The notes: a model not told the origin generated them from the sequence alone. A stretch of DNA of 64,000 nucleotides from Methylicorpusculum oleiharenae (GCF_009828925.2 NZ_WUTY02000001.1:5114492-5178491); one strand, 5' to 3'; counted from the stretch's first letter, positions 37,221 to 48,749 are shown. Translations and numbers: made by a program.

Positions 37221-37277
37221 GTTTGACTACGCCGTTATCAATGGCAGCTATTTAACTGACTGAAAAAACTGCGTTTA

Positions 37278-39206
37278 TTAGTGGCTTCCTTCAGCGGGAT
37301 CACCCACTGAATCAACGGGTTTACCACCGGTGGAACTTGAGCTTTCTTTGCCTTCGTTTTGCGGAGGATTCCAGTCACCCCAGCCTTTGGGCGGACCCAC
37401 AGGTTTGCGATTCATCAAATCGTCTATCTGATACTTATCGATAGTTTCATACTTGATTAAAGCTTCCGCCATTGCATGAAGAATGTCGATATTCTCTTTC
37501 AGAATTTCTTCGGCTCTCGCGTAATTCTTGTCGATAATAGACCTGATTTCTTCATCAATCGTGTGCGATGTTTCCTCGGAAACCGACTTATGACGGGTCA
37601 CGGACCGACCAAGAAAAACCTCGCCTTCTTCTTCACTGTAAGCCAAAGGCCCCAAGCGCTGGGATAATCCCCACTTGGTAACCATGTTTCTTGCTAGTTC
37701 GGTGGCTCTTTCGATATCGTTGGATGCGCCTGTGCTGACTTGTTCCCAGCCGAATATCATATCCTCGGCAATACGGCCACCAAAAAGACTGGAAATCATA
37801 CTGTCCAGCTTACATTTGCTGGCACTGTATTGATCGGCCTCTGGCAGGAACATGGTCACACCCAAAGCGCGCCCTCTCGGCATGATACTGACTTTATAAA
37901 CAGGATCATGTTCTGGAACTGTCTTGCCGACTATTGCATGACCTGCTTCATGATAAGCCGTCATACGCTTTTCTTTTTCGCTCATCACCATAGAACGGCG
38001 CTCTGCGCCCATGATCAATTTGTCTTTTGCGCTTTCGAGGTCGCCCATGCTGACCGTATTTTTATTGGTCCTGGCGGCAAATAATGCAGCTTCATTGACC
38101 AGATTGGCCAAGTCAGCCCCTGAAAAACCGGGCGTACCCTGAGCAATATATCTGACTTTGACATCTTCAGCCGCCGGCACTTTCTTCATGTGCACATTCA
38201 GTATCTGCTCTCTGCCTTTCACATCCGGCAGACCTACAGTCACCTGACGGTCAAAGCGACCGGGACGGAGCAACGCTTTGTCCAATACATCCGGACGGTT
38301 GGTTGCGGCAATGACAATGATTCCTTCGTTACCTTCGAAGCCGTCCATTTCAACCAGCAGCTGATTCAGAGTTTGCTCGCGTTCATCATGTCCTCCACCC
38401 AAGCCAGCACCACGCTGTCTTCCAACGGCATCTATTTCATCGATAAATATGATGCACGGCGCATGTTTCTTGGCCTGCTCAAACATATCCCGGACGCGCG
38501 AAGCGCCGACACCGACAAACATTTCAACAAAATCGGAACCGGAAATACTGAAAAAAGGCACTTTTGCCTCACCGGCAATGGCTCTGGCCAGCAAGGTCTT
38601 TCCAGTTCCAGGAGGCCCAACCATCAGCGCGCCGCGCGGAATTTTGCCGCCCAATTTTTGGTATTTGGCCGGATCTTTGAGAAAGTCGACCATTTCCTTA
38701 ACTTCTTCCTTGGCCTCATCACACCCGGCAACATCGGCAAAGGTGACTTTAATCTGATTTTCCTCAAGCATTTTTGCTTTGCTTTTGCCAAAAGACAGAG
38801 CACCTTTACCTCCGGCTCCGCCACCTTGCATTTGTCGCATGAAAAATACCCAAACGCCAATCAGCAGCAAAATCGGGCCGAACGACACCAATAATTGCAT
38901 CAAGAAAGAGGGCTGCTCAGGCGGAACGGCTTTAACCTCAACGCCGTTTTCCAAAAGATCATCAACCATGTGGGGATCGTTAGGGGCGTAAGATCTAAAT
39001 TGTTCACCGCTTTGCATTTTGCCTTTGATGACACGGTCATCAATGATAACGTGCTGGACCTGCCCTGATTTTACAGCTTGTATAAACTGTGTATAAGATA
39101 GCGAGGCGTCGCCTTTGGCTCCTTGTGGCGCGAAGTTATTGAAAACTGACATCAGCACAACAGCGATGACAACCCACAAAATTACATTTTTAAGCATATC
39201 GTTCAA
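37278..39206 (-). CDS. ftsH: FtsH, membrane-bound ATP-dependent zinc metalloprotease
   Basis: A 642-aa protein. There are two membrane helices (about 5-24 and 100-122) flanking a periplasmic domain. The AAA+ module has Walker A GPPGTGKT near residue 196, Walker [12 protein letters not shown] and the second region of homology ([18 protein letters not shown]). The zinc protease motif HEAGH is near residue 418. The C-terminus is low-complexity. FtsH degrades membrane proteins, LpxC and RpoH; rpoH is in this window at 54811. It follows rlmE on the same strand, the usual order. Confidence 0.98.
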   Translation of the reverse strand: MNDMLKNVILWVVIAVVLMSVFNNFAPQGAKGDASLSYTQFIQAVKSGQVQHVIIDDRVIKGKMQSGEQFRSYAPNDPHMVDDLLENGVEVKAVPPEQPSFLMQLLVSFGPILLLIGVWVFFMRQMQGGGAGGKGALSFGKSKAKMLEENQIKVTFADVAGCDEAKEEVKEMVDFLKDPAKYQKLGGKIPRGALMVGPPGTGKTLLARAIAGEAKVPFFSISGSDFVEMFVGVGASRVRDMFEQAKKHAPCIIFIDEIDAVGRQRGAGLGGGHDEREQTLNQLLVEMDGFEGNEGIIVIAATNRPDVLDKALLRPGRFDRQVTVGLPDVKGREQILNVHMKKVPAAEDVKVRYIAQGTPGFSGADLANLVNEAALFAARTNKNTVSMGDLESAKDKLIMGAERRSMVMSEKEKRMTAYHEAGHAIVGKTVPEHDPVYKVSIMPRGRALGVTMFLPEADQYSASKCKLDSMISSLFGGRIAEDMIFGWEQVSTGASNDIERATELARNMVTKWGLSQRLGPLAYSEEEGEVFLGRSVTRHKSVSEETSHTIDEEIRSIIDKNYARAEEILKENIDILHAMAEALIKYETIDKYQIDDLMNRKPVGPPKGWGDWNPPQNEGKESSSSTGGKPVDSVGDPAEGSH

Positions 39207-39341
39207 ACTTTTCGCCCCTGACCGGAACGGTCCTCTTTTGTATAAATCGTTGGCATTATAACAGGAATAGTCATTCCCGGCCCTCGTAATTGGTTGACAA
39301 TATTATTTTTTGACACTAGGGAAGTGATATGGTTCTATATT

Positions 39342-39962
39342 TCATTTTTTAAACCCTTTGGCCAAAATATAAACTTCATTACTGCGAGGCCGCGAGGCTT
39401 TTGGCTTTCTGACCACTACCTTTGAGAAAGAACTGTTCACATCACGAAAGAATTCATCAAAGCCTTCGCCCTGAAAAACTTTGACTAAAAAACCGCCTCC
39501 GGGCATTAACACAGAACGAGCGGTATCTAATGCCAATTCGCACAAATAAATGGCGCGAGGTAAATCAACGCCTTTATTACCGCTCATATTCGGCGCCATA
39601 TCGGAAAGAACCACGCTAACAGGAGCACCTTCCAGCACTTCAAATAGCTGGTCAAGTACAGCCTCTTCACGAAAATCACCCTGAATAAACGAAACACCCT
39701 CCAGCGGTGTCATCGGCAGAATATCCAAAGCCACGATTTTATTTTTCTTGCCAAGAATCTGCCTGGCATATTGAGACCATCCGCCCGGGGCTGCGCCCAA
39801 GTCAATGACATTCATTCCAGGCTTGATCAGTTGATCCTTTTCCTGAATTTCAATAAGCTTGAACACCGCTCGGGAGCGCCATCCTTGCTGCTGAGCCATT
39901 TTGACATATTCATCATGAAAATGTTCCTGTAACCACTGATTGCTGCTTTTGCTTCGTGCCAT
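39342..39962 (-). CDS. rlmE: RlmE (FtsJ/RrmJ), 23S rRNA 2'-O-methyltransferase
   Basis: A 206-aa SAM-dependent methyltransferase modifying U2552 of 23S rRNA. The SAM-binding motif is [15 protein letters not shown] near residue 50. The catalytic tetrad region includes [10 protein letters not shown] (aspartate) and [13 protein letters not shown] (lysine), with the final glutamate in [13 protein letters not shown]. It heads the rlmE-ftsH pair and is divergent from yhbY, with 46 nt between starts. Confidence 0.97.
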   Translation of the reverse strand: MARSKSSNQWLQEHFHDEYVKMAQQQGWRSRAVFKLIEIQEKDQLIKPGMNVIDLGAAPGGWSQYARQILGKKNKIVALDILPMTPLEGVSFIQGDFREEAVLDQLFEVLEGAPVSVVLSDMAPNMSGNKGVDLPRAIYLCELALDTARSVLMPGGGFLVKVFQGEGFDEFFRDVNSSFSKVVVRKPKASRPRSNEVYILAKGFKK

Positions 39963-40008
39963 TGTTGAATTCGTGTATTATTTCGCCTTTTTTACGAAGG
40001 AATTAAGA

Positions 40009-40275
40009 GTGATCGCAGCCGACAAAAAGAAGCTTAAGGCTCAAGCCCACAGCTTGAAACCTGTCATTATGATAGGTCAATCCGGATTAACAGAAGCTGT
40101 CTTGGCTGAAATTGAACTCGCCTTAGACAGTCATGAACTCATTAAAGTCAAGATTCGCGCTGAACGTGAAGAGCGCGTTCGTATTCAAGAATCTATCTGC
40201 AATAGAACCGGCGCGAACTTTATTCAAAGTATCGGACAGATTCTGGTCATTTATCGTTTAAATCCAAAAAAATAA
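40009..40275 (+). CDS. yhbY: YhbY, CRM-domain ribosome assembly RNA-binding protein
   Basis: An 88-aa protein started at GTG 40009, which has AAGGA seven bases upstream; the longer open frame overlaps rlmE and is unlikely. It is one CRM domain: KKKLKAQAHSLKPVIMIGQSG with the GxxG-type loop, then HELIKVKI. It associates with pre-50S ribosomes in E. coli. The rlmE-yhbY-greA neighbourhood is conserved in gammaproteobacteria. Confidence 0.95.
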   Translation: MIAADKKKLKAQAHSLKPVIMIGQSGLTEAVLAEIELALDSHELIKVKIRAEREERVRIQESICNRTGANFIQSIGQILVIYRLNPKK

Positions 40276-40281
40276 GCCTTT

Positions 40282-40304
40282 GCGAGGGAATCACATTCCC
40301 TCGC
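40282..40304. terminator. Terminator between convergent yhbY and greA
   Basis: GCGAGGGAA (40282-40290) and TTCCCTCGC (40296-40304) form a perfect 9-bp stem with a 5-nt loop, 7 nt after the yhbY stop and 14 nt before the greA stop. Confidence 0.8.
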
Positions 40305-40317
40305 CTGTCACTTCTGA

Positions 40318-40794
40318 CTAGATATACTGAATGGAGATGACTTCGTACTCAACATCCCCGCCTGGCGCTTTGACTATGACGGTATCACCGGCTTCTTTGC
40401 CTATCATGGCTCTCGCAATGGGTGAGCCGATTGAAATCCGCCCTGCTTTGATATCAGCCTCATCTTCACCGACAATCTGATACACGACGGATTTACCGGT
40501 ATCGGCATCTTCGATCTCAACAGTTGCACCAAAAACGACTTTGCCATTCGCATCCAGCTTGGTCACATCAATGATTTGCGCATTTGAAAGCTTGGATTCA
40601 ATTTCTGCAATCCGGCCTTCAGCAAAACTTTGCTGTTCTCTGGCCGCATGGTATTCGGCATTTTCTTTTAAGTCACCATGAGCCCTGGCATCCGAAATTG
40701 CAGCAATGATTCTGGGTCTTACAACCGACTTCAATTCCTCTAATTCAGCACGCAGTTTTTCTGCTCCGACAATAGTCAGCGGTACTTTATTCAT
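40318..40794 (-). CDS. greA: GreA, transcript cleavage factor
   Basis: A 158-aa protein with the N-terminal coiled-coil (about 1-75) whose tip holds the acidic [15 protein letters not shown] motif that activates RNA polymerase cleavage. The C-terminal FKBP-like domain ([18 protein letters not shown]) completes it. It rescues backtracked polymerase. Transcribed alone, 190 nt after carB. Confidence 0.97.
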   Translation of the reverse strand: MNKVPLTIVGAEKLRAELEELKSVVRPRIIAAISDARAHGDLKENAEYHAAREQQSFAEGRIAEIESKLSNAQIIDVTKLDANGKVVFGATVEIEDADTGKSVVYQIVGEDEADIKAGRISIGSPIARAMIGKEAGDTVIVKAPGGDVEYEVISIQYI

Positions 40795-40984
40795 TTATAA
40801 ACAACTCCAGTCAATTTCGTTCCGGCTATATGTTTTGCTTTAAACCGGAATTATCATTTTAGTAACAGGCAACATAACCTGATAATCAAAACGCCTTTCC
40901 CAAACTCATGCAGTAAAAGGCGAGGTTATCAGATGCCTGATCCTAACTTATCGATCATCTTCAGAAAAAACGAGAAGACGCACT

Positions 40985-43900
40985 TTATTCAAATGTCTTA
41001 TGTAAATCCTTAAGGCAGGAAACACTCCCGGCACTCAATTCACCCAAGGCATAACACGCTGCTTTAGCACCGGCCATTGTCGTGTAATAAGCAACACGGT
41101 GCTGCAAGGCTTCACGCCGCATGGTAAACGAATCATTAATGGCTTTTTTGCCTTCGGTGGTGTTAACAATCAATTGAATCTGATCATTTTTTATCATATC
41201 AACCGTATTAGGCCGCCCCTCGTTGACTTTAAAAACCTCTTCGCAAGGAATTCCCGCCTGCTTGATGACTCTGGCCGTTCCCCGGGTCGCAACAATCTGA
41301 TAATTTTTTGCCACTAACAACCGGGCTATTTCAGGTAGTTTGGGCTTGTCTGCATCGCGAATACTGATTAACACCTTGCCGCTAAGATTCAGATCCACGC
41401 CCGCCGCTCTTTGCGATTTGGCAAAGGCTTCACCAAAGGTTTTTCCGACGCCCATGACTTCGCCGGTGGATTTCATTTCAGGCCCCAGCAAGGGGTCAAC
41501 ACCGGGAAATTTAACGAAGGGGAAGACGGCTTCTTTGACAGAAAAATAACTGGGAATACGCTCTTCAGTGACACCCTGCTCTGTCAGACTCTTGCCGGCC
41601 ATGCAACGCGCTGCAATTTTTGCCAGCGGATAACCCGTCGCCTTGGATACGAAAGGCGCGGTTCTGGAGGCTCTAGGGTTAACCTCCAGCACGTAAACAT
41701 CGGTGCCCTGAATAGCAAACTGAGTATTCATCAGACCAATAACACCCAGGGCTTCCGCCATTTTCTCAACCTGCTCGCGCAACTGATCCTGCAACTCCGG
41801 GGCCAAATCGTAAGGTGGTAGTGAACACGCCGAATCACCGGAATGAACACCGGCTTGCTCGATATGCTCCATCAAACCGCCGATCAAAATACGCTCCCCG
41901 TCATAAATCGCATCGACATCCATTTCCACCGCATCATCAAGAAAGCGGTCCAGCAAAACAGGCGAATCATTGGACACACTGACGGCCTCTTTCATGTAAC
42001 GCTGCAAACCTTCTTCGTTAAATACGATTTCCATGGCTCGCCCGCCCAAGACATAAGAAGGCCGGACCACCAATGGGTAGCCCAATTCACGGGCTGAATT
42101 AATGGCTTGTTCTACCGAACGCGCTGTTGCATTGGGAGGCTGGCGCAAACCCAATCGCTCCAGTAACTTTTGGAAACGTTCTCTGTCTTCAGCCAGATCG
42201 ATCGAATCAGGAGACGTTCCTATAATAGGCGCGCCGGCAGCTTCCAGTGCCCGAGCAAGCTTTAATGGCGTCTGCCCGCCAAATTGGACAATAACGCCTT
42301 TGGGTTTTTCCAGATGGATGATTTCCAGCACATCTTCCAAGGTCAATGACTCAAAATACAAGCGATCTGACGTATCAAAATCGGTAGACACGGTCTCGGG
42401 ATTACAATTGATCATAATCGTTTCGTAACCGTCTTCACGTAATGCCAACGCAGCATGAACACAACAATAATCAAATTCAATGCCCTGACCGATCCGGTTC
42501 GGCCCGCCACCGAGAATAATTATTTTCTCTTTGTCCGTGACACGCGCCTCGCATTCTTCCTCGTATGTCGAATACAGGTAGGCCGTATCGGACGAAAACT
42601 CAGCCGCACATGAATCGATTCGTTTATAAACCGGACGAATGTTCTTTTTGTGACGCACGCTGCGCACTTCCGACTCGTTGGCACCCAGCAGTTTTGCAAT
42701 TCTGGCGTCCGAAAACCCTTTTCTTTTTAGCTTGTACAATTCACCGTCATCCATGGTTGCCAGCGTTTTGGCCGCCAAAGACTTTTCAGTAATGACCAGA
42801 TCTTCAACTTGCGCAAGAAACCAGGGGTCAATCTTGCACGCTGAAAAAATCTCTTCCAGCGTCATTCCGATTCTAAACGCATCGGCCAGATACCATAAAC
42901 GATGAGCGCCAGGATGCCTGAGTTCGCGCTGAATTTTTTCCAATGCATCGTCTGCATTCAAATCGACGATTTCATCCAGTCCCGTTTTGTCGACTTCAAG
43001 CCCACGGATAGCTTTCTGTAAAGACTCCTGAAAAGTCCGGCCAATAGCCATGACCTCACCCACCGACTTCATTTGAGTGGTCAGACGGTCATCGGCATCG
43101 GGGAATTTTTCAAACGTAAAACGAGGTACTTTGGTAACAACATAATCAATGGACGGCTCGAATGAAGCAGGGGTTGCGCCGCCGGTGATTTCGTTTTTCA
43201 ATTCGTCCAGCGTATAGCCAACCGCCAATTTAGCAGCGACTTTGGCAATCGGAAAACCGGTAGCTTTTGAGGCCAGCGCTGATGAGCGTGATACCCGTGG
43301 ATTCATTTCAATGATCACCATACGGCCGTCTTCAGGATTAATCGCGACCTGAACATTGGAACCGCCGGTGTCGACACCTATCTCCCGCAGCACAGCAAGC
43401 GAGACATTCCGCAAAATCTGATATTCCTTATCGGTTAAGGTCTGGGCCGGTGCAACCGTAATCGAATCGCCGGTATGAACCCCCATCGGATCGAAGTTTT
43501 CTATGGAACAAACAATGATGCAGTTATCTTTGGAATCGCGCACCACTTCCATCTCGAACTCTTTCCAACCCAACACCGATTCTTCGATCAGCAATTCGTT
43601 TGTAGGCGACAGATAAAGGCCCCGCTCGCATATTTCCAGGAACTCTTCCTTGTTATAGGCAATTCCACCGCCACTGCCGCCCATGGTAAAAGAAGGCCTG
43701 ATAACCGTCGGATAGCCCACTTCCAGCTGAGCAGCCAAAGCTTCCTCCAAACTGTGTGCCGTTTTAGAACGCGCCACTTCAAGCCCGATACGACCCATTG
43801 CCTGATTGAATAACTCACGGTCTTCTGCCATGTTGATAGCTTCTTTCGTGGCGCCAATCATTTCAACACCGTATTTTTCCAGAACACCGTGCTTATCCAG

Positions 43901-44203
43901 CGCCAGCGCGCAATTTAATGCGGTTTGACCGCCCATGGTCGGCAATACGGCATCCGGACGCTCTTTCTCTATGATTTTCTCGACTGTTTGCCAATCGATA
44001 GGCTCTATGTAAGTGACATCTGCCATATCCGGATCGGTCATGATGGTTGCCGGATTGGAATTGACCAAGATGACCCGGTAGCCTTCTTCTCTAAGCGCCT
44101 TACACGCTTGTGTGCCGGAATAATCAAACTCGCACGCCTGTCCGATAACAATGGGACCCGCGCCTAGTAATAAAATCGATTTAATGTCAGTTCTTTTTGG
44201 CAT
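40985..44203 (-). CDS. carB: Carbamoyl phosphate synthase large subunit
   Basis: A 1072-aa protein of normal length with two homologous ATP-grasp halves. The first (from about residue 1) has [20 protein letters not shown] and [16 protein letters not shown]. The second (from about 555) has [19 protein letters not shown] and [15 protein letters not shown]. The C-terminal MGS-like allosteric domain is near 940-1072. It makes carbamoyl phosphate for pyrimidines and arginine with carA, encoded 28 nt upstream. Confidence 0.98.
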   Translation of the reverse strand: MPKRTDIKSILLLGAGPIVIGQACEFDYSGTQACKALREEGYRVILVNSNPATIMTDPDMADVTYIEPIDWQTVEKIIEKERPDAVLPTMGGQTALNCALALDKHGVLEKYGVEMIGATKEAINMAEDRELFNQAMGRIGLEVARSKTAHSLEEALAAQLEVGYPTVIRPSFTMGGSGGGIAYNKEEFLEICERGLYLSPTNELLIEESVLGWKEFEMEVVRDSKDNCIIVCSIENFDPMGVHTGDSITVAPAQTLTDKEYQILRNVSLAVLREIGVDTGGSNVQVAINPEDGRMVIIEMNPRVSRSSALASKATGFPIAKVAAKLAVGYTLDELKNEITGGATPASFEPSIDYVVTKVPRFTFEKFPDADDRLTTQMKSVGEVMAIGRTFQESLQKAIRGLEVDKTGLDEIVDLNADDALEKIQRELRHPGAHRLWYLADAFRIGMTLEEIFSACKIDPWFLAQVEDLVITEKSLAAKTLATMDDGELYKLKRKGFSDARIAKLLGANESEVRSVRHKKNIRPVYKRIDSCAAEFSSDTAYLYSTYEEECEARVTDKEKIIILGGGPNRIGQGIEFDYCCVHAALALREDGYETIMINCNPETVSTDFDTSDRLYFESLTLEDVLEIIHLEKPKGVIVQFGGQTPLKLARALEAAGAPIIGTSPDSIDLAEDRERFQKLLERLGLRQPPNATARSVEQAINSARELGYPLVVRPSYVLGGRAMEIVFNEEGLQRYMKEAVSVSNDSPVLLDRFLDDAVEMDVDAIYDGERILIGGLMEHIEQAGVHSGDSACSLPPYDLAPELQDQLREQVEKMAEALGVIGLMNTQFAIQGTDVYVLEVNPRASRTAPFVSKATGYPLAKIAARCMAGKSLTEQGVTEERIPSYFSVKEAVFPFVKFPGVDPLLGPEMKSTGEVMGVGKTFGEAFAKSQRAAGVDLNLSGKVLISIRDADKPKLPEIARLLVAKNYQIVATRGTARVIKQAGIPCEEVFKVNEGRPNTVDMIKNDQIQLIVNTTEGKKAINDSFTMRREALQHRVAYYTTMAGAKAACYALGELSAGSVSCLKDLHKTFE

Positions 44204-44231
44204 TGTTTTAATTAAGTGTGTTGCGTGGGGT

Positions 44232-45365
44232 TTAGTGCGAAGCGGCTTGTTTCATCATCTGGATGAAACGATCGAACAAAAATTCCACATCTTGAGGTCC
44301 CGGACTGGCTTCAGGATGCCCCTGAAAACCAAAAGCAGGACAATCAGTGCGTTCTATGCCTTGTAAACTGCCGTCGAAAAGCGATCTGAAAGTGGGTTTT
44401 AAATGCTCAGGAAGACTGGCCTCATCAACCGCAAAGCCATGGTTTTGACTGCTGATCATAACCTTGCCCGTCGCTAATTCCTGCACCGGATGATTGGCGC
44501 CGTGATGACCAAATTTCATTTTTTCGGTTTGTGCGCCGCTGGCCAGTGCCAGTAACTGATGCCCCAAACAAATACCGAATACTGGTACTTTCCGGTCAAG
44601 AATGATTTTGATGGCTTCAATTGCATAAGTGCAGGGCTCCGGATCGCCCGGACCGTTTGATAAAAACACACCATCCGGCTTCATTGCCAATACTTCGGCA
44701 GCTGTGGTTTGAGCGGGCACAACCGTAACACGGCAACCCCGGTTGACCAGCAAGCGCAAGATATTGCGCTTGATACCGAAATCGTAAGCCACCACATGGT
44801 AAGGCAGATCGCTGCGTTGGCTGTAACCGGATTCAAGCGCCCAGATATCTTCCAGCCATTCATAAGATTGATCGACACTCACGACCTTGGCCAAATCCAT
44901 GCCTTTTAATCCTGGAAACTGACTGATTGCCTGCTTTGCCGCATCTTCATCAACGGTCTCTCCGGCGATGATACAGCCATTTTGAGCCCCTTTGTCGCGC
45001 AGCAAGCGGGTTAACTTGCGGGTATCAATATCGGCAATGGCAACAACATTATTATCGATTAAATAACGTTGTAATGTTTTTTCACTTCGCCAGTTACTGG
45101 CCAATAAAGGTAAATCCCTGATCACCAGGCCACCGGCGAATACTTGAGCAGACTCGTTGTCTTCGGCATTGGTGCCCACATTACCTACATGCGGATACGT
45201 CAATGTCACTATTTGCCTTGCATATGACGGATCGCTCAGAATTTCCTGATAACCCGTTAACGATGTATTAAAAACTACTTCTCCTGTTGAGCAACCATCA
45301 ATACCAATGGATGCCCCCTTAAAGACAGTCCCGTCCTCCAATACCAGTAATGCAGGATTACTCAA
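44232..45365 (-). CDS. carA: Carbamoyl phosphate synthase small (glutaminase) subunit
   Basis: A 377-aa protein. The N-terminal domain starts [17 protein letters not shown]. The C-terminal class I glutamine amidotransferase carries the nucleophile cysteine in [14 protein letters not shown] and the His-Glu pair in [13 protein letters not shown]. It releases ammonia from glutamine for CarB. First gene of carAB, with a hairpin in the leader. Confidence 0.98.
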   Translation of the reverse strand: MSNPALLVLEDGTVFKGASIGIDGCSTGEVVFNTSLTGYQEILSDPSYARQIVTLTYPHVGNVGTNAEDNESAQVFAGGLVIRDLPLLASNWRSEKTLQRYLIDNNVVAIADIDTRKLTRLLRDKGAQNGCIIAGETVDEDAAKQAISQFPGLKGMDLAKVVSVDQSYEWLEDIWALESGYSQRSDLPYHVVAYDFGIKRNILRLLVNRGCRVTVVPAQTTAAEVLAMKPDGVFLSNGPGDPEPCTYAIEAIKIILDRKVPVFGICLGHQLLALASGAQTEKMKFGHHGANHPVQELATGKVMISSQNHGFAVDEASLPEHLKPTFRSLFDGSLQGIERTDCPAFGFQGHPEASPGPQDVEFLFDRFIQMMKQAASH

Positions 45366-45387
45366 AATCAGTCACCTCAAATGTGCA

Positions 45388-45419
45388 AAACGGGATGAGC
45401 CAATCGGCACATCCCGTTT
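45388..45419 (-). terminator. Hairpin in the carA 5' region
   Basis: AAACGGGATG (45388-45397) pairs perfectly with CATCCCGTTT (45410-45419). On the minus strand the second arm ends in a short T run 22 nt before the carA start. It could end transcription from upstream or act as an attenuator of carAB. The sequence alone does not decide. Confidence 0.6.
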
Positions 45420-45740
45420 GAAAATATAAAAATCTGTCAAATTTTACGAGATTATCCGTATAAATTCATTAACAATTTTCGTCTGACATGCTTATAGGCT
45501 GTAATTTAAGTAAACAATGTATCTGAAAACCTTTGATTTAAAGCACCCGTGACCAAACAAACCCTCTCGCTGAAGCAGCGTACTCACTGCTTAAGAAGCA
45601 CAGTGAGGAAAACTCGGGTTTTATAATCTGCCGAAAGTGGGATTCGTTAAGGTACAGCGGCTTCAACAGCGCGCTGGCCCAGTTGAAGTCGGTTTGAAAG
45701 AACGGCGATTCAGCTGATATCGGCATATCAACACGGACTG
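45420..45740 (-). other. Intergenic region upstream of carA
   Basis: About 320 nt between carA and the metal exporter gene. A 62-codon frame at 45538-45726 lacks a recognisable family or ribosome site and is treated as chance. The carA promoter should lie near 45420-45480 (AT-rich), but no consensus pair was assigned. Confidence 0.4.
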
Positions 45741-46709
45741 TTAATCAGGCAAACATTGATCGCCTTTGCAAAGGTTGATTTCAATCGTCATGTGATCCAG
45801 CTTGTGAAATTTACTCAATAATTTCTTGTAGTAACTCGGTGATTTGGGATAGCGCGTCACGATAGCCATAATCATCGCATAATGCCCCGAACTCATCCTC
45901 CAGATATGAAGATCGGTCACCCGATTGCCTGCTTTTCTTTCTATCGCTTCTATGACTTTTCTTTTGTAGGCGTCATCAATACTTTCATCGACCAGGACAG
46001 GTCCTGTCTCTTTAATCAACGAATACGCCCAAACCAGAATTACGGCCGCTCCGACAAGGCCCATCAAAGGATCCAGACCGACCCAGCCGTAATATTTCCC
46101 GGCAACCAGGGCGATGATTGCGAGAATCGAGGTTAAAGCGTCCGCTAAAACATGCAGATAAGCAGCTTTTAAATTGTGGTCATGATGATGGTGAACTTTG
46201 CCGGGCTTGTGATCGTGATCCGACTCATGATCATGCCCGTGATGATCGTGATCATCCTTCAACAAAATGGCGGAAATCACATTGATTAACAAGCCGAACG
46301 ATGCAACCAGGATAGCTTCGTCAAAACGGATATCAAAAGGATCCAAAAATCGCTGAATGGACTCGATCATCATAATGACGGCAACTACAGCGAGCGCGAT
46401 GGAACTGGCAAATCCGCCTAATACGCCGACCTTGGCAGGACTAAAGGCAAATGTTTGATCATGCGCATGAATACGGCTGTACCGGTAGGCAAATATGGTG
46501 ATCATGAAAGCCGCAACATGCGTCCCCATATGCCAGCCGTCTGCCAATAAAGCCATAGAATTAAAGCTGAGCCCGGCTGCAATTTCCACCATCATGGTTA
46601 AGGCAGTCAAGACCAGCACAAGCCGGGTTCGTCTTTCTCCTTTGGCATTGAAATGTAAAAAATCGTGCTCATGCCGCCAATGACTCAGATTGTGCTTGTG
46701 GGAATCCAT
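45741..46709 (-). CDS. Cation diffusion facilitator, DmeF-like Co/Ni exporter
   Basis: A 322-aa protein when started at ATG 46709 (MDSHKHNLSHWRHEHDF). A TTG start seven codons upstream is less likely. It has six predicted membrane helices. The first metal site sits in LLADGWHMGTHVAAF, the form seen in DmeF-type CDFs; the second is HVLADALTS. A long histidine/aspartate-rich cytoplasmic loop (about 150-180: DHDHHGHDHESDHDH) lies between helices IV and V. The C-terminal cytoplasmic domain is present. Exports divalent cations; Co/Ni is inferred from the DmeF resemblance. Confidence 0.87.
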   Translation of the reverse strand: MDSHKHNLSHWRHEHDFLHFNAKGERRTRLVLVLTALTMMVEIAAGLSFNSMALLADGWHMGTHVAAFMITIFAYRYSRIHAHDQTFAFSPAKVGVLGGFASSIALAVVAVIMMIESIQRFLDPFDIRFDEAILVASFGLLINVISAILLKDDHDHHGHDHESDHDHKPGKVHHHHDHNLKAAYLHVLADALTSILAIIALVAGKYYGWVGLDPLMGLVGAAVILVWAYSLIKETGPVLVDESIDDAYKRKVIEAIERKAGNRVTDLHIWRMSSGHYAMIMAIVTRYPKSPSYYKKLLSKFHKLDHMTIEINLCKGDQCLPD

Positions 46710-46766
46710 AGTCGAATTTCTTGGTATCAATACTCAATGTGTTATGCGGGATGATTACCGTGTTAA

Positions 46767-47153
46767 TTAATCGTATTTTAAATACTTAAAGCGAGGATCG
46801 TCGGGCGTTCCCTCAAGACTGGAACTCTCCTCTTTTCCAGGTTGCCACATAATCACTTCCTCAATTTTTCTTGCCAATTCAAAATCTTTATTCGTAATGC
46901 CTTTTGCTGCATGGTTCATCAGCTTGACGATCACAAACGCATAAGATACGGTCATATCCGGATGATGAAACGCCGCTTCTGCCAAATGTCCTACCGTATT
47001 AACCACCATCAGCGTTGATTTCCAGCCGCTGGTTTTATATTTGCGGCGTATCCAGCCGTTTTCCAGATACCAGTGCGGCAATTCATCCTCCAAGCGTTTT
47101 TGTGCCTCTTGATCCGAATAAACTTCTTCGTGTTTGCGTTCTCTCCAACTCAT
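46767..47153 (-). CDS. Pterin-4a-carbinolamine dehydratase family protein
   Basis: A 128-aa protein of the PCD/DCoH fold. The signature AAFHHPDMTVSYAFVIVKLMNHAAKGIT is followed by NKDFELARKIEE. It has the paired histidines of the active site. The C-terminal 25 residues (SSSLEGTPDDPRFKYLKYD) extend beyond the common family length and recall the longer bacterial subgroup. It may recycle pterin cofactor, or be a moonlighting member, since no aromatic hydroxylase is nearby. Confidence 0.85.
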   Translation of the reverse strand: MSWRERKHEEVYSDQEAQKRLEDELPHWYLENGWIRRKYKTSGWKSTLMVVNTVGHLAEAAFHHPDMTVSYAFVIVKLMNHAAKGITNKDFELARKIEEVIMWQPGKEESSSLEGTPDDPRFKYLKYD

Positions 47154-47433
47154 CGTAAGCTCCTAAATCCAGTGAATAGAAAAACAACAGGCATGTAAAG
47201 CTATCAGCTTTTACTCAAACGGGAAAGTATTTTACTGCTGGTCGTTATCATTGCCGGTCCGGTTTTAACGTATTAGTTCAGTCTGTTGCCCGCTTTTAAA
47301 AAAATGCCTTGCAAGTTTTCAACGTATTGGGCAATTTCTATGCTTTTAGAACGGCATCGGCTTTAGCTTTGCTGACGGTAACCTGATAATTACACATGTT
47401 ACACAGGCCCCTGTCCCATGGAGCACAAGAACT

Positions 47434-48192
47434 ATGACAGACAGACCTTTTCTATTGTTGAGAGGATTGGCCCGGGAGAGCCGCTACTGGGGTGATTTTA
47501 CCGGGTATCTGGCCAAAACATTTCCAGACCGCCCTATTCTGACCCCCGATATTCCCGGCAATGGCCCGTTCTGGCAACAAACCAGCCCTTCGAGCATTGG
47601 GGCCATGACTCAATCACTGCGCAGCCAATTGACCATCGCCGGCCCTATGGACATAATCGGACTCTCCATGGGCGGCATGATCGCGTTGGATTGGATGAAC
47701 CGGTTTCGGGAAGACATTGCCAGTGGAATACTGATCAATACCAGCGCCAGCCCCTTATCACCGTTTTATCAACGCTTACGCTGGCAAACCTATCCGGCAC
47801 TCTTCAGACCGGGCCGTCTGGACATTAACCGGCGAGAACAACTGTATCTGAACTTGACATCCCGTCACCATCAACTCGACGCTGATCTATTGAAGCAATG
47901 GCAGGCATGGCAACAAGAACACCCCGTTTCTCAAGCCAATACACTGCGTCAACTTAGAGCCGCAGCCTCTTTCAGATGGACCCAACGCACACTTCAACCG
48001 GTGTTGATAGCCGCATCCCAAACAGACCAGCTGGTAGACTTCCGCTGCAACACCGCTCTTGCAAGTGCCTTACACTGCGAACTTATCGTTCATCCGACTG
48101 CAGGACATGATTTACCTCTGGATGATCCAGGCTGGCTCTGTGATCAAATTAAGCAATGGCTGACGCAGTTGGCTATTGACTTGATTAAGTAA
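47434..48192 (+). CDS. Alpha/beta hydrolase
   Basis: A 252-aa alpha/beta hydrolase. The oxyanion region is LLRGLARESRYW, the nucleophile elbow IIGLSMGGMIALD gives the catalytic serine near residue 79, an acid is likely in SQTDQLVDF and the histidine is in PTAGHDLPLDD near the end. The cap region is proline-poor and helical. The substrate cannot be told. A BioH-like or esterase role is possible. It stands alone on the plus strand. Confidence 0.82.
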   Translation: MTDRPFLLLRGLARESRYWGDFTGYLAKTFPDRPILTPDIPGNGPFWQQTSPSSIGAMTQSLRSQLTIAGPMDIIGLSMGGMIALDWMNRFREDIASGILINTSASPLSPFYQRLRWQTYPALFRPGRLDINRREQLYLNLTSRHHQLDADLLKQWQAWQQEHPVSQANTLRQLRAAASFRWTQRTLQPVLIAASQTDQLVDFRCNTALASALHCELIVHPTAGHDLPLDDPGWLCDQIKQWLTQLAIDLIK

Positions 48193-48749
48193 TGCTACCA
48201 GCCAAGTTATTTGCGCTTCAAGTATCCTTCATCACAACAGATGTATTGCTCAATTTGAGCCGGTATTTTGGCTGTGTTACGAGGCGACTCTACTCAGCCA
48301 TTATTTTCAGCAACATTTAGACAATAACGCTTGACATGCAGATGTCGTTTTTACGATCAAACACATGGCGCTTTTTCCACAATTCCTGTGGATAACTCTG
48401 TGTGTAAACTCAGAATAACGCCCTCAGGACCTTATTTATAAAGGCCATGAGTTAACTTGTCGACTTTTTATACAATAACAATTTACCATTTAATTTCAAT
48501 TAGTTACAAATTGTCATTAACTTTTTAATACAGCCTGATACTCATGCAATCGTTAAATTTCAATCCATTAATCATTCTGTGCATAAGAACATTCTAAAAT
48601 TCAGAATCGTCAACCTGTTTTTTTTAGCCTGGACTTTTCGAAGTAAGCGAATAGGCTGTCATAATGCCGGGCATTAAACTGTCATTCATGCAGTTAAACG
48701 CGCTAATCGACTCGAACTTTTTTTCAAATCAAACATATGTCAACTTGTC
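48193..48749. other. AT-rich intergenic region with DnaA boxes
   Basis: This 557-nt gap holds no supported gene. It contains TTTTCCACA (48373-48381), TGTGGATAA (48387-48395, a perfect DnaA box on the minus strand) and TGTGCATAA (48578-48586, fitting TTATNCACA on the minus strand). Between them is a strongly AT-rich tract (about 48464-48530). This resembles a DnaA-binding or origin-like locus, but the neighbouring genes are not those usually found at oriC. Confidence 0.45.

Noticed and set aside
38190-38991. Long plus-strand ORFs opposite ftsH (up to 234 aa)
   Set aside because: ftsH on the minus strand is certain, with Walker A, Walker B and HEAGH motifs. These are antisense shadows.
45538-45726. 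62-aa minus-strand ORF upstream of carA
   Set aside because: No ribosome site and no hydrophobic or domain pattern; likely chance.
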